A DNA stretch of 34,608 nt from an uncultured Saprospiraceae bacterium (GTDB lineage Bacteria > Bacteroidota > Bacteroidia > Chitinophagales > Saprospiraceae), in assembly GCA_937926205.1 (NCBI GenBank), contig CALEYL010000033.1, forward strand, positions 1-34,608, given 5' to 3'. Within the stretch, counting starts at the first letter, position 1; each line of letters opens with the position of its first letter. The notes below the pieces were generated by a model. The model was not told the origin of the DNA, did no database searches, and saw only the letters and a list, made by a program, of their open reading frames with translations. Shown here piece after piece: positions 9,461-16,827 of this stretch. The position numbers and the translations under genes were made by a program.

Positions 9461-9919
9461 ATGGCCCTTCATCCAAACTTCCTGAACTGGTTTAATGAGC
9501 TCATGCAATCAAAGGATCCAGAGAAAGCCTGGCACTATTTTGATTTTGATTTTTCTGCATTTACGGAAGAAGAAAAGCTAGATACAGAAATGGCGCTTTT
9601 CAGAGAAAACTGGCATGAATTACACGATAACCTAGCTCAGGGATTTCAAACAGGCAAGAATCCTAAAGTTGCGGCTTTCCTTTTTGAATCCGTCATGAAC
9701 GGTAAAATACCTGAGTTTGATTATAAACCGGTTTCAAGAAAATGCATCTGGGCATTAGCCGACATTGGCACAGAAGAAGCAAAATCTTATCTTGAGAAAA
9801 TAGCTCAATCAAATGATGAAATCATTGCCGGTTTTGCAAAAAAGAGATTAGACAATTGGGCCCGGGAGGCAGGCAGAAAAGGGAAGCCAGAGACAAATGC
9901 CACCCAAAAAATGACTTAA
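9461..9919 (+). CDS. Second probable immunity protein, paralogue of preceding gene
   Basis: This 152-residue cytoplasmic helical protein starts 22 bp after the previous gene. Its segment KCIWALADIGTEEAKSYLEK, followed by IAQSNDEIIAGFAKKRLDNW, aligns without gaps to the C-terminal part of the upstream protein. The N-terminal halves are much less alike, which would fit different toxin-binding faces on a shared HEAT-like scaffold. It ends in a basic tail (REAGRKGKPETNATQKMT). A second immunity-like gene may protect against a related toxin from other strains, or may be left from an earlier toxin tip. It could instead be a non-immunity HEAT protein. The gene ends 6 bp from a convergent gene, and I see no clear terminator hairpin between them. 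Confidence 0.6.
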   Translation: MALHPNFLNWFNELMQSKDPEKAWHYFDFDFSAFTEEEKLDTEMALFRENWHELHDNLAQGFQTGKNPKVAAFLFESVMNGKIPEFDYKPVSRKCIWALADIGTEEAKSYLEKIAQSNDEIIAGFAKKRLDNWAREAGRKGKPETNATQKMT

Positions 9920-9925
9920 TGGCCA

Positions 9926-10525
9926 TCAATCTGTACCCGCAAACACCCGCTCAAAAACTTTCGGGTAAACCCTTTCTTTCGGGATTCGCTGCCGGGCTTC
10001 TTCCGGTTTTTTGTCCTGAATCAGAGAATGAATCAAGCGGCATTCTTCGGTAATGTCTTCGATTCCTACAATCCATTCCCTGACGTAACGGTGAACCGCT
10101 TCTCCGGAAAGCCCGATCTGTATGGATCGGTAATCCAGTTTATTCAGAAATAGATCGCGTTCAGGATCCCATTGAACGCGAACGGGCGATAACTCCAGTT
10201 GGGCTTTCCACGCATCGTAGGAAGCATGCAGGGCGGCATCAAAATGAGAGAGGCAAGCATGTTCCAGCGCCCAATCGAAGCCTTCCTGTGTCATTTTAAT
10301 TGCCAAAACGTGTTCCTGGCCGGGCTTTTCGGCCCAACCGCAGCGGTACATCATCCAGAAAAAAGAGGGTTTGATCCAGGTCATCCGATCTATTTTGAAC
10401 GGAGACACAAAGGTTTGCGCTTTGACGGCATTTTGGGCAATTTCTTTGCGGTAAGCCTGATAAACGGTAATGGTGCGTTCATCGTAAACGGCGCGAATTT
10501 GTCGCACCGGAGTGATCGTTGACAT
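9926..10525 (-). CDS. DUF4291 family protein
   Basis: The protein has about 199 residues, starting at MSTITPVRQIRAVYDERTIT. The open frame extends 28 codons further upstream, but that part runs through a good promoter match and lacks family features, so the start at 10525 is preferred. Motifs typical of DUF4291 are visible: VYDERTITVYQAY near the N-terminus, then KAQTFVSPF, RMTWIKPSFFWMMYRCGWA and VRVQWDPERD, and a C-terminal helical part with YVREWIVGIEDIT. The family is widespread and has no established biochemical function. It is predicted to be soluble. The gene is transcribed away from murF's 3' end and converges on the immunity-like gene. Confidence 0.85.
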   Translation of the reverse strand: MSTITPVRQIRAVYDERTITVYQAYRKEIAQNAVKAQTFVSPFKIDRMTWIKPSFFWMMYRCGWAEKPGQEHVLAIKMTQEGFDWALEHACLSHFDAALHASYDAWKAQLELSPVRVQWDPERDLFLNKLDYRSIQIGLSGEAVHRYVREWIVGIEDITEECRLIHSLIQDKKPEEARQRIPKERVYPKVFERVFAGTD

Positions 10526-10557
10526 AAATGAATTGATTTGTCGGGTCAATAAGTGTA

Positions 10558-10588
10558 CAAAGTAATATATACACTTGTTTCCCTCAAA
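10558..10588 (-). promoter_or_regulatory. Bacteroidota-type promoter for the DUF4291 gene
   Basis: Read on the minus strand, TTTG (10588-10585) is followed by exactly 19 bases and then TTACTTTG (10565-10558). This is a 7-of-8 match to the TAnnTTTG box used by the Bacteroidota housekeeping sigma factor, at the usual spacing. Transcription would begin about 25 bases before the ATG at 10525, which supports that start over the longer frame. Confidence 0.5.
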
Positions 10589-10622
10589 TAGTGCCCGTCT
10601 TAGTTGCAATTATGCCCAAAAG

Positions 10623-11966
10623 TTATGTCATCAACTCACCACCTGTTTGCAGCAATCGCTCCAGCTTCATCCCCCGGGAAGCCTTGATGAGCAGCAGGGA
10701 AGGTGGAAAATGCTGGGCGGTAAACCAATCGCGAAGTGCATCTGTATTTTCAAAGTAGAGCAGGTTAAATTCCCGCGCCGCTTCGGCAAAAGCGGGTCCG
10801 GTGAGCACCACCAGATCAAAACCCTGTTCCTGTGCCAGCCAGGCAATGCGCCGGTGTTCTTCTGCACTCGATTCCCCCAGTTCCAGCATATCGCCGATGA
10901 TGGCTATTTTATGATCGCCTTCCATGGCGGCGAGGTTCAGCAGGGCTTCCCGCATGCTGTCGGGATTGGCATTATAGGCATCTAAAATCAGGGTGTGCTC
11001 CCCCCAGCGCATCAGCTGAGAGCGGTTATTGCTTGGAACATACTGCTCAATGGCTGTTTTGATTTTTTGCGCCGGAACCTTAAAATATTTACCCAATGTG
11101 ATGGCCGTCATGATGTTGTTGAAGTTGTAAATGCCAATGAGCCGGCTATCTACTTTAACAAGTTCATCGTTTTCCGATAAAAAAGCCACCCGCACGAAGG
11201 GGTCGGTAGCCAGCAACTGCGTTTCGTAGTATTCATTGCCAACACGCGGCTCATCGCTTTGTGCGTACAACAACTTCTTTGAAACGGGCGCAGCGAGTTC
11301 TTCCAGAAAAGCTTCAGATTTGTTGATAAAAGCCAGCCCTTTGTGCGCTGCGAGATAGCGATACAGTTCAGACTTCCCTTTTTTCACGCCTTCTATCCCG
11401 CCAAAGCCTTCCAGGTGCGCTTTCCCGATATTGGTGATCAACCCGTGTGTCGGTTCTGCAAGGGTGCACAAAAATCCGATTTCCCCCTGGTGGTTGGCGC
11501 CCATTTCTATCACGGCAACCTCCGTTGTAAGGGGCATAGAAAGCAGTGTAAGCGGCAACCCAATATGGTTGTTGTAATTTCCCTGTGTAAAATGGGTCGG
11601 GTAATGGCTGCCCAAAACAGCGCTAACCAATTCTTTCGTTGTCGTTTTTCCGTTTGAACCAGTAATGGCAATAACCGGAATGTCGAATTGGCGGCGATGA
11701 TGTCTGCCCAGATCTTGAAGCGCGGTCAGGGTGTTTTCCACCAGCAGAAACCGATCGTCCTGACAGACCTCCGGATCGTCTACCACGGCATACGCCGCGC
11801 CATCGGCAATCGCCTGGGCTGCAAAACGGTTGCCGTCAAAGTGATCGCCGCGAAGGGCAAAAAACAGGCTTCCTTGCGGAACCTTGCGGGAGTCGGTCGT
11901 AACCGACGGATGTTTGAGATAAATCTGGTAAAGATCCGGGATTTCCATGAAATCTGAATTAGCCAT
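10623..11966 (-). CDS. murF: UDP-N-acetylmuramoyl-tripeptide--D-alanyl-D-alanine ligase
   Basis: MurF adds D-Ala-D-Ala to the UDP-MurNAc-tripeptide in the cytoplasm, using ATP, as the last cytoplasmic step of peptidoglycan precursor assembly. The protein has 447 residues, the normal length. The N-terminal substrate domain has TTDSRKVPQGSLFFALRGDHFDGNRF, in pieces at about 23-47. The ATP loop GSNGKTTTKE lies at 103-112. The central ligase domain has VIEMGANHQGEI, ITNIGKAHLEGFG and NFNNIMTAI, and the C-terminal domain has LILDAYNANPDSM and IIGDMLELG. A second in-frame ATG at residue 7 (MEIPDLYQIY, 11948) is equally plausible as the start. The gene is not in a dcw cluster here; it stands alone between DUF4291 and bshB1 genes on the same strand, which is common for murF in this phylum. 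Confidence 0.97.
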   Translation of the reverse strand: MANSDFMEIPDLYQIYLKHPSVTTDSRKVPQGSLFFALRGDHFDGNRFAAQAIADGAAYAVVDDPEVCQDDRFLLVENTLTALQDLGRHHRRQFDIPVIAITGSNGKTTTKELVSAVLGSHYPTHFTQGNYNNHIGLPLTLLSMPLTTEVAVIEMGANHQGEIGFLCTLAEPTHGLITNIGKAHLEGFGGIEGVKKGKSELYRYLAAHKGLAFINKSEAFLEELAAPVSKKLLYAQSDEPRVGNEYYETQLLATDPFVRVAFLSENDELVKVDSRLIGIYNFNNIMTAITLGKYFKVPAQKIKTAIEQYVPSNNRSQLMRWGEHTLILDAYNANPDSMREALLNLAAMEGDHKIAIIGDMLELGESSAEEHRRIAWLAQEQGFDLVVLTGPAFAEAAREFNLLYFENTDALRDWFTAQHFPPSLLLIKASRGMKLERLLQTGGELMT

Positions 11967-12081
11967 TCGATGATAAGGTACGCTTGCTTTTGATATTTTA
12001 CACTTACAGGACCGGGGTATTTTATACCTCTTGCCGTTTCTATTTTGCCGATTTACGTGTTTGCATACTTACCTTTTGGCC

Positions 12082-12813
12082 TCACCTCAGATCGAATAAG
12101 CTTTCTACCCCCGGAACGCGCGCAGCAGTAAAACCTTCGGCAAATTCAAAACCCGCTTCCCGTCCATAGGTTCGGGCCTTGGCAGTCAAAAATTCAAAAA
12201 AATCTTTACCTGAAATCGGCGAATTAAGCTCCGAAGCATATTCCGTTGCATCAGGTACATAAAATTGAGAGCGAAAAGCGCGCACCAACTCCAGTTTGCG
12301 CTCCATGTAAGGGGTGATGTCCACCACAAAATCAGGGGGCAGGGAATGATCCTGAATGTAATGATAGACTGCTTTGGGTCTCCAGCGCGCCTGAGGCTGG
12401 CCGGATTCATCCAGTGTTTCTATTTTCACCAGACCCGCATAAAAACAGGCATCCGCTATGAGTTTGGCAGCCCTGCCATGATCGGGGTGCCGGTCATCAA
12501 TCGCATTTGCCAACACAATATCAGGCTGATGCGTACGGATGACCTGTATTATTTTTCGGATGTTTTCAGGCGAATATTGAAAAAAGCCATCTGCCATATC
12601 CAGATTTACCCGGAAAGAGGCGCCCATCAGTCGTGCCGCGGCAGTAGCCTCCTCCTGGCGTATTTCGGCCGTACCACGGGTGCCGAGCTCGCCACGGGTA
12701 AGATCGAGCAATCCTACCGTTTTACCCTGTGCCAGGTGACTTAATAAAGTGCCGCTGCAACTCAGCTCCACATCATCAGGGTGAACCCCGATGGCTAAAA
12801 TATCTATTTTCAT
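12082..12813 (-). CDS. bshB1: Bacillithiol biosynthesis deacetylase BshB1
   Basis: This 243-residue zinc deacetylase belongs to the LmbE/PIG-L fold. BshB1 removes the acetyl group from GlcNAc-malate during synthesis of the low-molecular-weight thiol bacillithiol. The zinc motif HPDDVELSCSGTL starts at residue 11. DLTRGELGTRGT follows at about 37-48, and the second metal/catalytic segment ANAIDDRHPDHGRAAKL lies at about 108. The C-terminal part (PDFVVDITPYMERKLELVRAFRSQF) is typical of the BshB1 subfamily rather than of mycothiol MshB. The gene starts 23 bp after the membrane-protein gene on the same strand. TAAATTTG (minus strand, 12831-12824) just before the start is an exact -7 box match but lacks a clear upstream partner. 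The other bacillithiol genes, bshA and bshC, are not in the window. Confidence 0.93.
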   Translation of the reverse strand: MKIDILAIGVHPDDVELSCSGTLLSHLAQGKTVGLLDLTRGELGTRGTAEIRQEEATAAARLMGASFRVNLDMADGFFQYSPENIRKIIQVIRTHQPDIVLANAIDDRHPDHGRAAKLIADACFYAGLVKIETLDESGQPQARWRPKAVYHYIQDHSLPPDFVVDITPYMERKLELVRAFRSQFYVPDATEYASELNSPISGKDFFEFLTAKARTYGREAGFEFAEGFTAARVPGVESLFDLR

Positions 12814-12836
12814 GGCGTTTAGTCAAATTTATGCGA

Positions 12837-13331
12837 TCATCGCCTGCGGATGATTTTTGCTTTACCAGCGCCTAGTGTATCTGTTCGGAAACGCTGAACA
12901 TATACATTTCCAACGCGATCCAAAAAAGTAAGTTCAATGGAAAAGTTAGGTGTAAGCTTTTGCTGCCCTGTAGCCTCCAACAAAAGGCTGTAGCTTTTAT
13001 CTTTTTCAAGCTCATGGCCAGCCAGTACATTTTTAACCGCCACATCGTAACGGCCTTTAATCTGGAGTGCGGTAAGGGTAGCTGTTTCCCCTGCGTTGCG
13101 CATTTTCAGGAAAGCGTCCCTCCCAAGTGGAGCAACCTGGAAGCCCTCCATCATCAGTTTGGGTGCTGATTGCCGGAGTTTCCGTTTATTCGACCTGACA
13201 GAAAGCGCCCGCCACAAGATCAGGAATGCCAGTGCACCACCGCCAATAGCCCAGTACTCCGGAGCAACTGTAGAAGCCCAGCTGCGAATTTGCTCCCAGT
13301 ATACATTTAAGGTGTCGGTCATTGATTCCAT
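12837..13331 (-). CDS. Single-pass membrane protein of unknown function
   Basis: I do not recognise a named family for this 164-residue protein. A short N-terminal stretch (about 1-25) leads into one membrane helix (YWAIGGGALAFLILWRAL, about 26-43), followed by a basic stop-transfer segment (RSNKRKLRQ). By the positive-inside rule the remaining 115 residues should be cytoplasmic. They look beta-rich (FQVAPLGRDAFLKMRNAGET, TALQIKGRYDVAVKNVLAG, NFSIELTFLDRVGNVYVQRF), like a small immunoglobulin or C2-like sandwich. The start MESMTDTLN has a second ATG three codons later. The gene lies 62 bp after a secreted-protein gene and 23 bp before bshB1 on the same strand, so an operon is possible. Confidence 0.75.
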   Translation of the reverse strand: MESMTDTLNVYWEQIRSWASTVAPEYWAIGGGALAFLILWRALSVRSNKRKLRQSAPKLMMEGFQVAPLGRDAFLKMRNAGETATLTALQIKGRYDVAVKNVLAGHELEKDKSYSLLLEATGQQKLTPNFSIELTFLDRVGNVYVQRFRTDTLGAGKAKIIRRR

Positions 13332-13393
13332 TGCCTGACTTTATGGCACAAAAAAAGGCAATATCGCCGACAAGGCGAAGTTTAGAGCGGTAA

Positions 13394-14605
13394 TTATTCA
13401 ATTTTAAACTGGCGGATGAGGATTGCACCACTTTCCTTAAGGTTTGAACTAAGCACAATAAGCTGCTCCTTATGTCCATCGTCAACCGATACGGCAACCG
13501 TATTGGGCGAAATATCGCCAAGATCCTCAGCATGCAGGATGAGAAAATTATTGTCCTCTTTGAGCGTAACCGGAATACTGTATTTGTACTTGGTGACCCG
13601 CTGGCGTTTAACGACCTGCTCGCCATTCAGGAAAATAGAAGCAACATCGCCGTCGACAGTACCATTGTCCCATATTTTGAGGCGGATGCTAGGGCTTTTT
13701 ACTTCTATGGTTGACATTATTTTGACCTGCCGTTGTGTGCCGATTTCATAAGCCTGGAATGGTTTTTCGATGGTCTTTACAATGCTTCGGGTAAGAATCG
13801 GCTTTTCCAGCTGGATGGCCCCGGGTGCGCACTGGCCGGCCGGAGGTGTATTCCCTTCAATATATCCTTCCCATGGACCTTCCATCACATAGCGAAAAGC
13901 TTCGCGGTGAAGACGCAGGCGCGAGGTTTTTATACACCATTTCCAGCGTGGATCGGTCTTTTCTGTCAGTGCACTTTCCTCTATGATGATGGTACTGTCG
14001 GCTTGTGAAAAACTCCATTCCAGGCGATGACTGGCGCTACCGCCATTTTCTTCTGAAACGATGTAAGAAACGCCCCTTCCATCAGCGCTTAATTGTATCT
14101 CATAAAAAAAACCTGGATTACGGTCCGTTTGAGTAAGGGTGCCCGACCAACGACCTGTCATCAAAAAAGCGGCTTCTTCATCAATAAATTCTTCCAGCCC
14201 GGAATGTTTCGTCAAAGAAATTTTGCCGGGCGCACAACCGTCTGCTTTCCAGTCGCCCGTCAATTGCTGGCCATTATCTGTTATACTGAGTTTTAAGACA
14301 GCGTACTTTAAACACCACCTGGGTTTTTCCGGCGATGTTTGAACAATTTCCTGAAGGATTAATTTGTTTTCATCCCATGCGCCGGTAAGGTTAAACCGGG
14401 CCGTCGTTTTGCCGTCAGGCGTACTGGAAAAAGCGGTCCCGAAAATGGCATTTCCATCCTGGACAATATTGATTTGGTAGGAAAATTCACCCGGCTTCCC
14501 ATTCTGGGTAAGGGTTCCGGCCCACTCTCCTGACAGGTTTTGCGCACCGGACCGAGCGATTGAAAAAGCCAGAAAACAGCAAATCAAAATACCCTGTTTG
14601 GTCAT
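13394..14605 (-). CDS. Secreted protein with duplicated beta domain and C-terminal ligand-like domain
   Basis: The 403-residue protein has a signal peptide (MTKQGILICCFLAFSIARSG-AQ). Two related domains follow at about 25-135 and 150-275. Each opens with (G-E/R-W)-(A/S)-G-T-L-T-Q and carries a (R/K)W(K)WC(I/L)K strand and a final G-C-A-P-G or Q-C-A-P-G turn. They look like lipocalin-like or jelly-roll repeats, and the paired Cys may form disulfides in the periplasm. The C-terminal 110 residues contain SIRLKIWDNGTVDGDVASIF and LNGEQVV, then a stretch about control of bound or extended chains (FLILHAEDLGDISPNTVAV). That module, with DNGxVDGDxxSxxLNG, recurs in secreted Bacteroidota proteins of unknown role. 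No T9SS tail is present, so a periplasmic or outer-membrane-associated place is likely. Function is unknown. Confidence 0.8.
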   Translation of the reverse strand: MTKQGILICCFLAFSIARSGAQNLSGEWAGTLTQNGKPGEFSYQINIVQDGNAIFGTAFSSTPDGKTTARFNLTGAWDENKLILQEIVQTSPEKPRWCLKYAVLKLSITDNGQQLTGDWKADGCAPGKISLTKHSGLEEFIDEEAAFLMTGRWSGTLTQTDRNPGFFYEIQLSADGRGVSYIVSEENGGSASHRLEWSFSQADSTIIIEESALTEKTDPRWKWCIKTSRLRLHREAFRYVMEGPWEGYIEGNTPPAGQCAPGAIQLEKPILTRSIVKTIEKPFQAYEIGTQRQVKIMSTIEVKSPSIRLKIWDNGTVDGDVASIFLNGEQVVKRQRVTKYKYSIPVTLKEDNNFLILHAEDLGDISPNTVAVSVDDGHKEQLIVLSSNLKESGAILIRQFKIE

Positions 14606-15089
14606 AACAACGCGAATATAAAAGGAATGACTCCGTAATTGGACCCTGCCACCAGTATGGTTTTTAATTCAACAAGATTTTTGCCCGGATTATTTCAAAA
14701 GTAGGATTTTTTTTACCTATGCCACATTAAAGCGCTAAAATTTATATATTTGTTGACTCAATTAAATGGTAGCATGCTGCGTTATTTTGCAAACCTGCGC
14801 AAAAACGCACCTTCACCCCTCGCCCATACAAACTGAGTGAAACCCTAAGTTGATAAAGCAACTATCCGCAAAACACTCAATCCAAACGCATCTCGTTTGG
14901 TCCCTATGGTTTTTCCCAAAGACGAACTTATAAAGTCTGCACTTTCAGGAAATTGTCGGTCAAAATAGAACGAAAAGATTTACTTAAATCGGTTTTCGGT
15001 TGCCTGGCTGCTTCCAGTAGTTGGGCAATCTTTTTTTTATCAAAACCTCTTGCCCCGAGCGTTGTTATGAGTGGCAAAAGTCAGATAAG
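14606..15089. other. Divergent intergenic region, 484 bp
   Basis: This gap separates the minus-strand secreted-protein gene from the plus-strand acyltransferase-like gene, so it should hold promoters for both. TATATTTG at 14745-14752 is an exact TAnnTTTG match on the plus strand but has no convincing TTTG 19-20 bases upstream. TATATTCG, read on the minus strand just before 14605, is a 7-of-8 match. I see no convincing gene, RNA or strong hairpin here; the open frames that cross it lack coding character. Confidence 0.5.
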
Positions 15090-15998
15090 ATGGATATTCG
15101 CCTCATTCAAAGCAACGACATTGATAAAACGAAATGGAACAGCTGCGTCCATTTTGCACCGAACGGTAATGTATTTGGTTACAAATGGTATCTGGATCAG
15201 GTGGCAAAAGATTGGGTCGGGCTGGTCGAAGGTGATTATGAATCGGTATTTCCGCTTGTTTGGCGATATCGGCGTGGCTTATGGGGGCACAAAGAATTAC
15301 ACCAACCTTACTGGATGCGTGAAATGGGCATCTATTCCATCAACTTGCTTTCTCCCTTACGGATTCAGCGCTTTCTGGAGCACATCCCCTCAGAATTCCG
15401 ACACATCAACATTGCCGTGAGCGGGAAAAATACAGTGCCGGACAACCTGCCATTTGTGAGTCGGCCTCAAACAAATTTCCAGCTTTCGCTGAATGAGCCT
15501 TATGAAACCCTGACCGGCCGTTATTCGGCTGACCTTTTCCGGCAAATGGATAAGGCAGCAAGCGCAGGGCTGGTTCTGACATCTAACCTGAAACCAGAAA
15601 AAATTGCGGATTTCTACGAAAAGCATACCCGGGATCGCCGCGACCTCGACAATCGTTACCACGCCTTGCTGCGTATCATGTACAATGTGTTACACCGGGG
15701 CTGGGGTTTCACTTCCGCTGTACTCGATGCCGATGGCAATCCCTGTGCTGTCAATTTTTTCATTCACAGCCATGGAAAGTTGTTAAGCCTTGCGCCGGTT
15801 GCTTCCAAAGCGGGTGAACAAGTCGGTGCGCTTTCTTTTATGTTCGACCTGAGTCTCCGCATTCAGGCAGAACGCCCTCTGGTACTCGATTTTAACGGTT
15901 ATGAAAAAGCTACAGATTTTGGCGCTGAAACTTCCTCTTTTAACTGGCTAAGTCGGGTGAAACAAAAAGGCTTTTTGGATAAATACCTAAACAAGTAA
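15090..15998 (+). CDS. GNAT/FemAB-like acyltransferase, probable
   Basis: The preferred start is MDIRLIQSNDIDKTKWNSCV (302 residues); the frame is open for 23 more codons upstream but those look non-coding. The order of elements suggests a double-GNAT or FemAB-like fold: an early NGNVFGYKWYLDQV segment, PLVWRYRRGLWG and LHQPYWMREMGIYS, then FYEKHTRDRRDL at about 190. VLDADGNPCAVNFFIHSHGK and VDFNG-type LVLDFNGYEKATDFGAETS come last. Proteins of this type in Bacteroidota sit with acetyltransferases, and the next gene, 3 bp downstream, is one. The acyl donor and acceptor cannot be told from the sequence. There is no signal peptide, so it should act in the cytoplasm. Confidence 0.75.
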   Translation: MDIRLIQSNDIDKTKWNSCVHFAPNGNVFGYKWYLDQVAKDWVGLVEGDYESVFPLVWRYRRGLWGHKELHQPYWMREMGIYSINLLSPLRIQRFLEHIPSEFRHINIAVSGKNTVPDNLPFVSRPQTNFQLSLNEPYETLTGRYSADLFRQMDKAASAGLVLTSNLKPEKIADFYEKHTRDRRDLDNRYHALLRIMYNVLHRGWGFTSAVLDADGNPCAVNFFIHSHGKLLSLAPVASKAGEQVGALSFMFDLSLRIQAERPLVLDFNGYEKATDFGAETSSFNWLSRVKQKGFLDKYLNK

Positions 15999-16001
15999 AC
16001 A

Positions 16002-16529
16002 ATGGATACTTATGCCCTTTCTGTTCGGGAAATTCAGGAGCAGGACGTTGCGTTAATCGTCAATTACTGGATGGAGGCGTCGCCCGACTACCTCCGGGGC
16101 ATGGGCGCTGACCCCGCTAAGATTCCTGGCCGGGAACAATTTACGGCCATGCTTAAGGAGCAACTCCGCCAATCTTACGAAGAAAAAAAGGCCTATTGCA
16201 TGATTTGGGAAGCGGATGGCCGCCCAATAGGCCATTGTAATGTCAATAAAATTGTTTTTGGCGAATCGGCTTATATGCACCTCCACCTGTGGCAAAGCAA
16301 TATCCGGCAGCAGGGGCTCGGCGCTACTTTTGTAAAAATGGCTTTGCCTTATTTCTTTAATAACCTGAAATTAAAGCGCTTGTATTGCGAGCCCTATGCA
16401 CTAAACCCGGCGCCAAACCAAACCCTGAAAAAAGTAGGATTTTCCTTTGTGCGGCAGTATGTCACCACCCCGGGACCAATCAACTTTGAACAGCCTGTTT
16501 GTTTGTGGGAACTCAGCAAAGTCCCTTAA
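16002..16529 (+). CDS. GNAT family N-acetyltransferase
   Basis: This 175-residue protein has the GNAT pattern. It starts with LSVREIQEQDVALIVNYW. The central strands are AYCMIWEADGRPIGHCNVNK and YMHLHLWQSNIRQQGLGATF. The acetyl-CoA pyrophosphate loop is RQQGLG (about 106-111), and the closing strands are KRLYCEPYALNPAPNQTLKK and VGFSFVRQYV. The sequence is closest in style to the RimJ/RimL-like branch (EPYALNPAPNQTLKKVGF), which acetylates protein N-termini or small amines. The substrate is unknown. The 3-bp gap to the preceding acyltransferase-like gene indicates an operon and likely a shared pathway. Confidence 0.88.
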   Translation: MDTYALSVREIQEQDVALIVNYWMEASPDYLRGMGADPAKIPGREQFTAMLKEQLRQSYEEKKAYCMIWEADGRPIGHCNVNKIVFGESAYMHLHLWQSNIRQQGLGATFVKMALPYFFNNLKLKRLYCEPYALNPAPNQTLKKVGFSFVRQYVTTPGPINFEQPVCLWELSKVP

Positions 16530-16827
16530 AACAGGGCATTACCCGCATTTAATGCGACTTTTACCTAAAAAACCCTTGTTTTTCAGAAACATATTACTCG
16601 AACATCCGTACTTTAGCCTAATCGTGCGATCTGATGCAAAGGCAATAAACCGCTGCTTATAGATAGTGCATCCTTATAATATCATCTTTGTTTATTGCCT
16701 TTCCAATGTTACTCCAGTGCATCTTCCATTAGTATGCCTTGTAACAAGCTTCGTCTGAATAAATAACAAACGCTATTTTTCCATACCACCTGCTGCCCAT
16801 CATTTTGTGGCTTAGGCAGGAATAAAA
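16530..16827. other. Intergenic region, 298 bp, upstream of the repeat-protein gene
   Basis: The gap holds no convincing gene. TATTTTTC (16774-16781) is a 7-of-8 match to the -7 box but has no good upstream partner at 19-20 bases. An AGGCAGGAA stretch lies about 10 bases before the ATG at 16828 and could help ribosome binding. I found no strong terminator after the acetyltransferase gene. Confidence 0.4.

Noticed and set aside
14953..15420. A 155-codon frame overlapping the start of the acyltransferase-like gene
   Set aside because: It is out of frame with the gene starting at 15090, which shows a coherent protein and a tight link to the GNAT gene; the product of the other frame has no family features.
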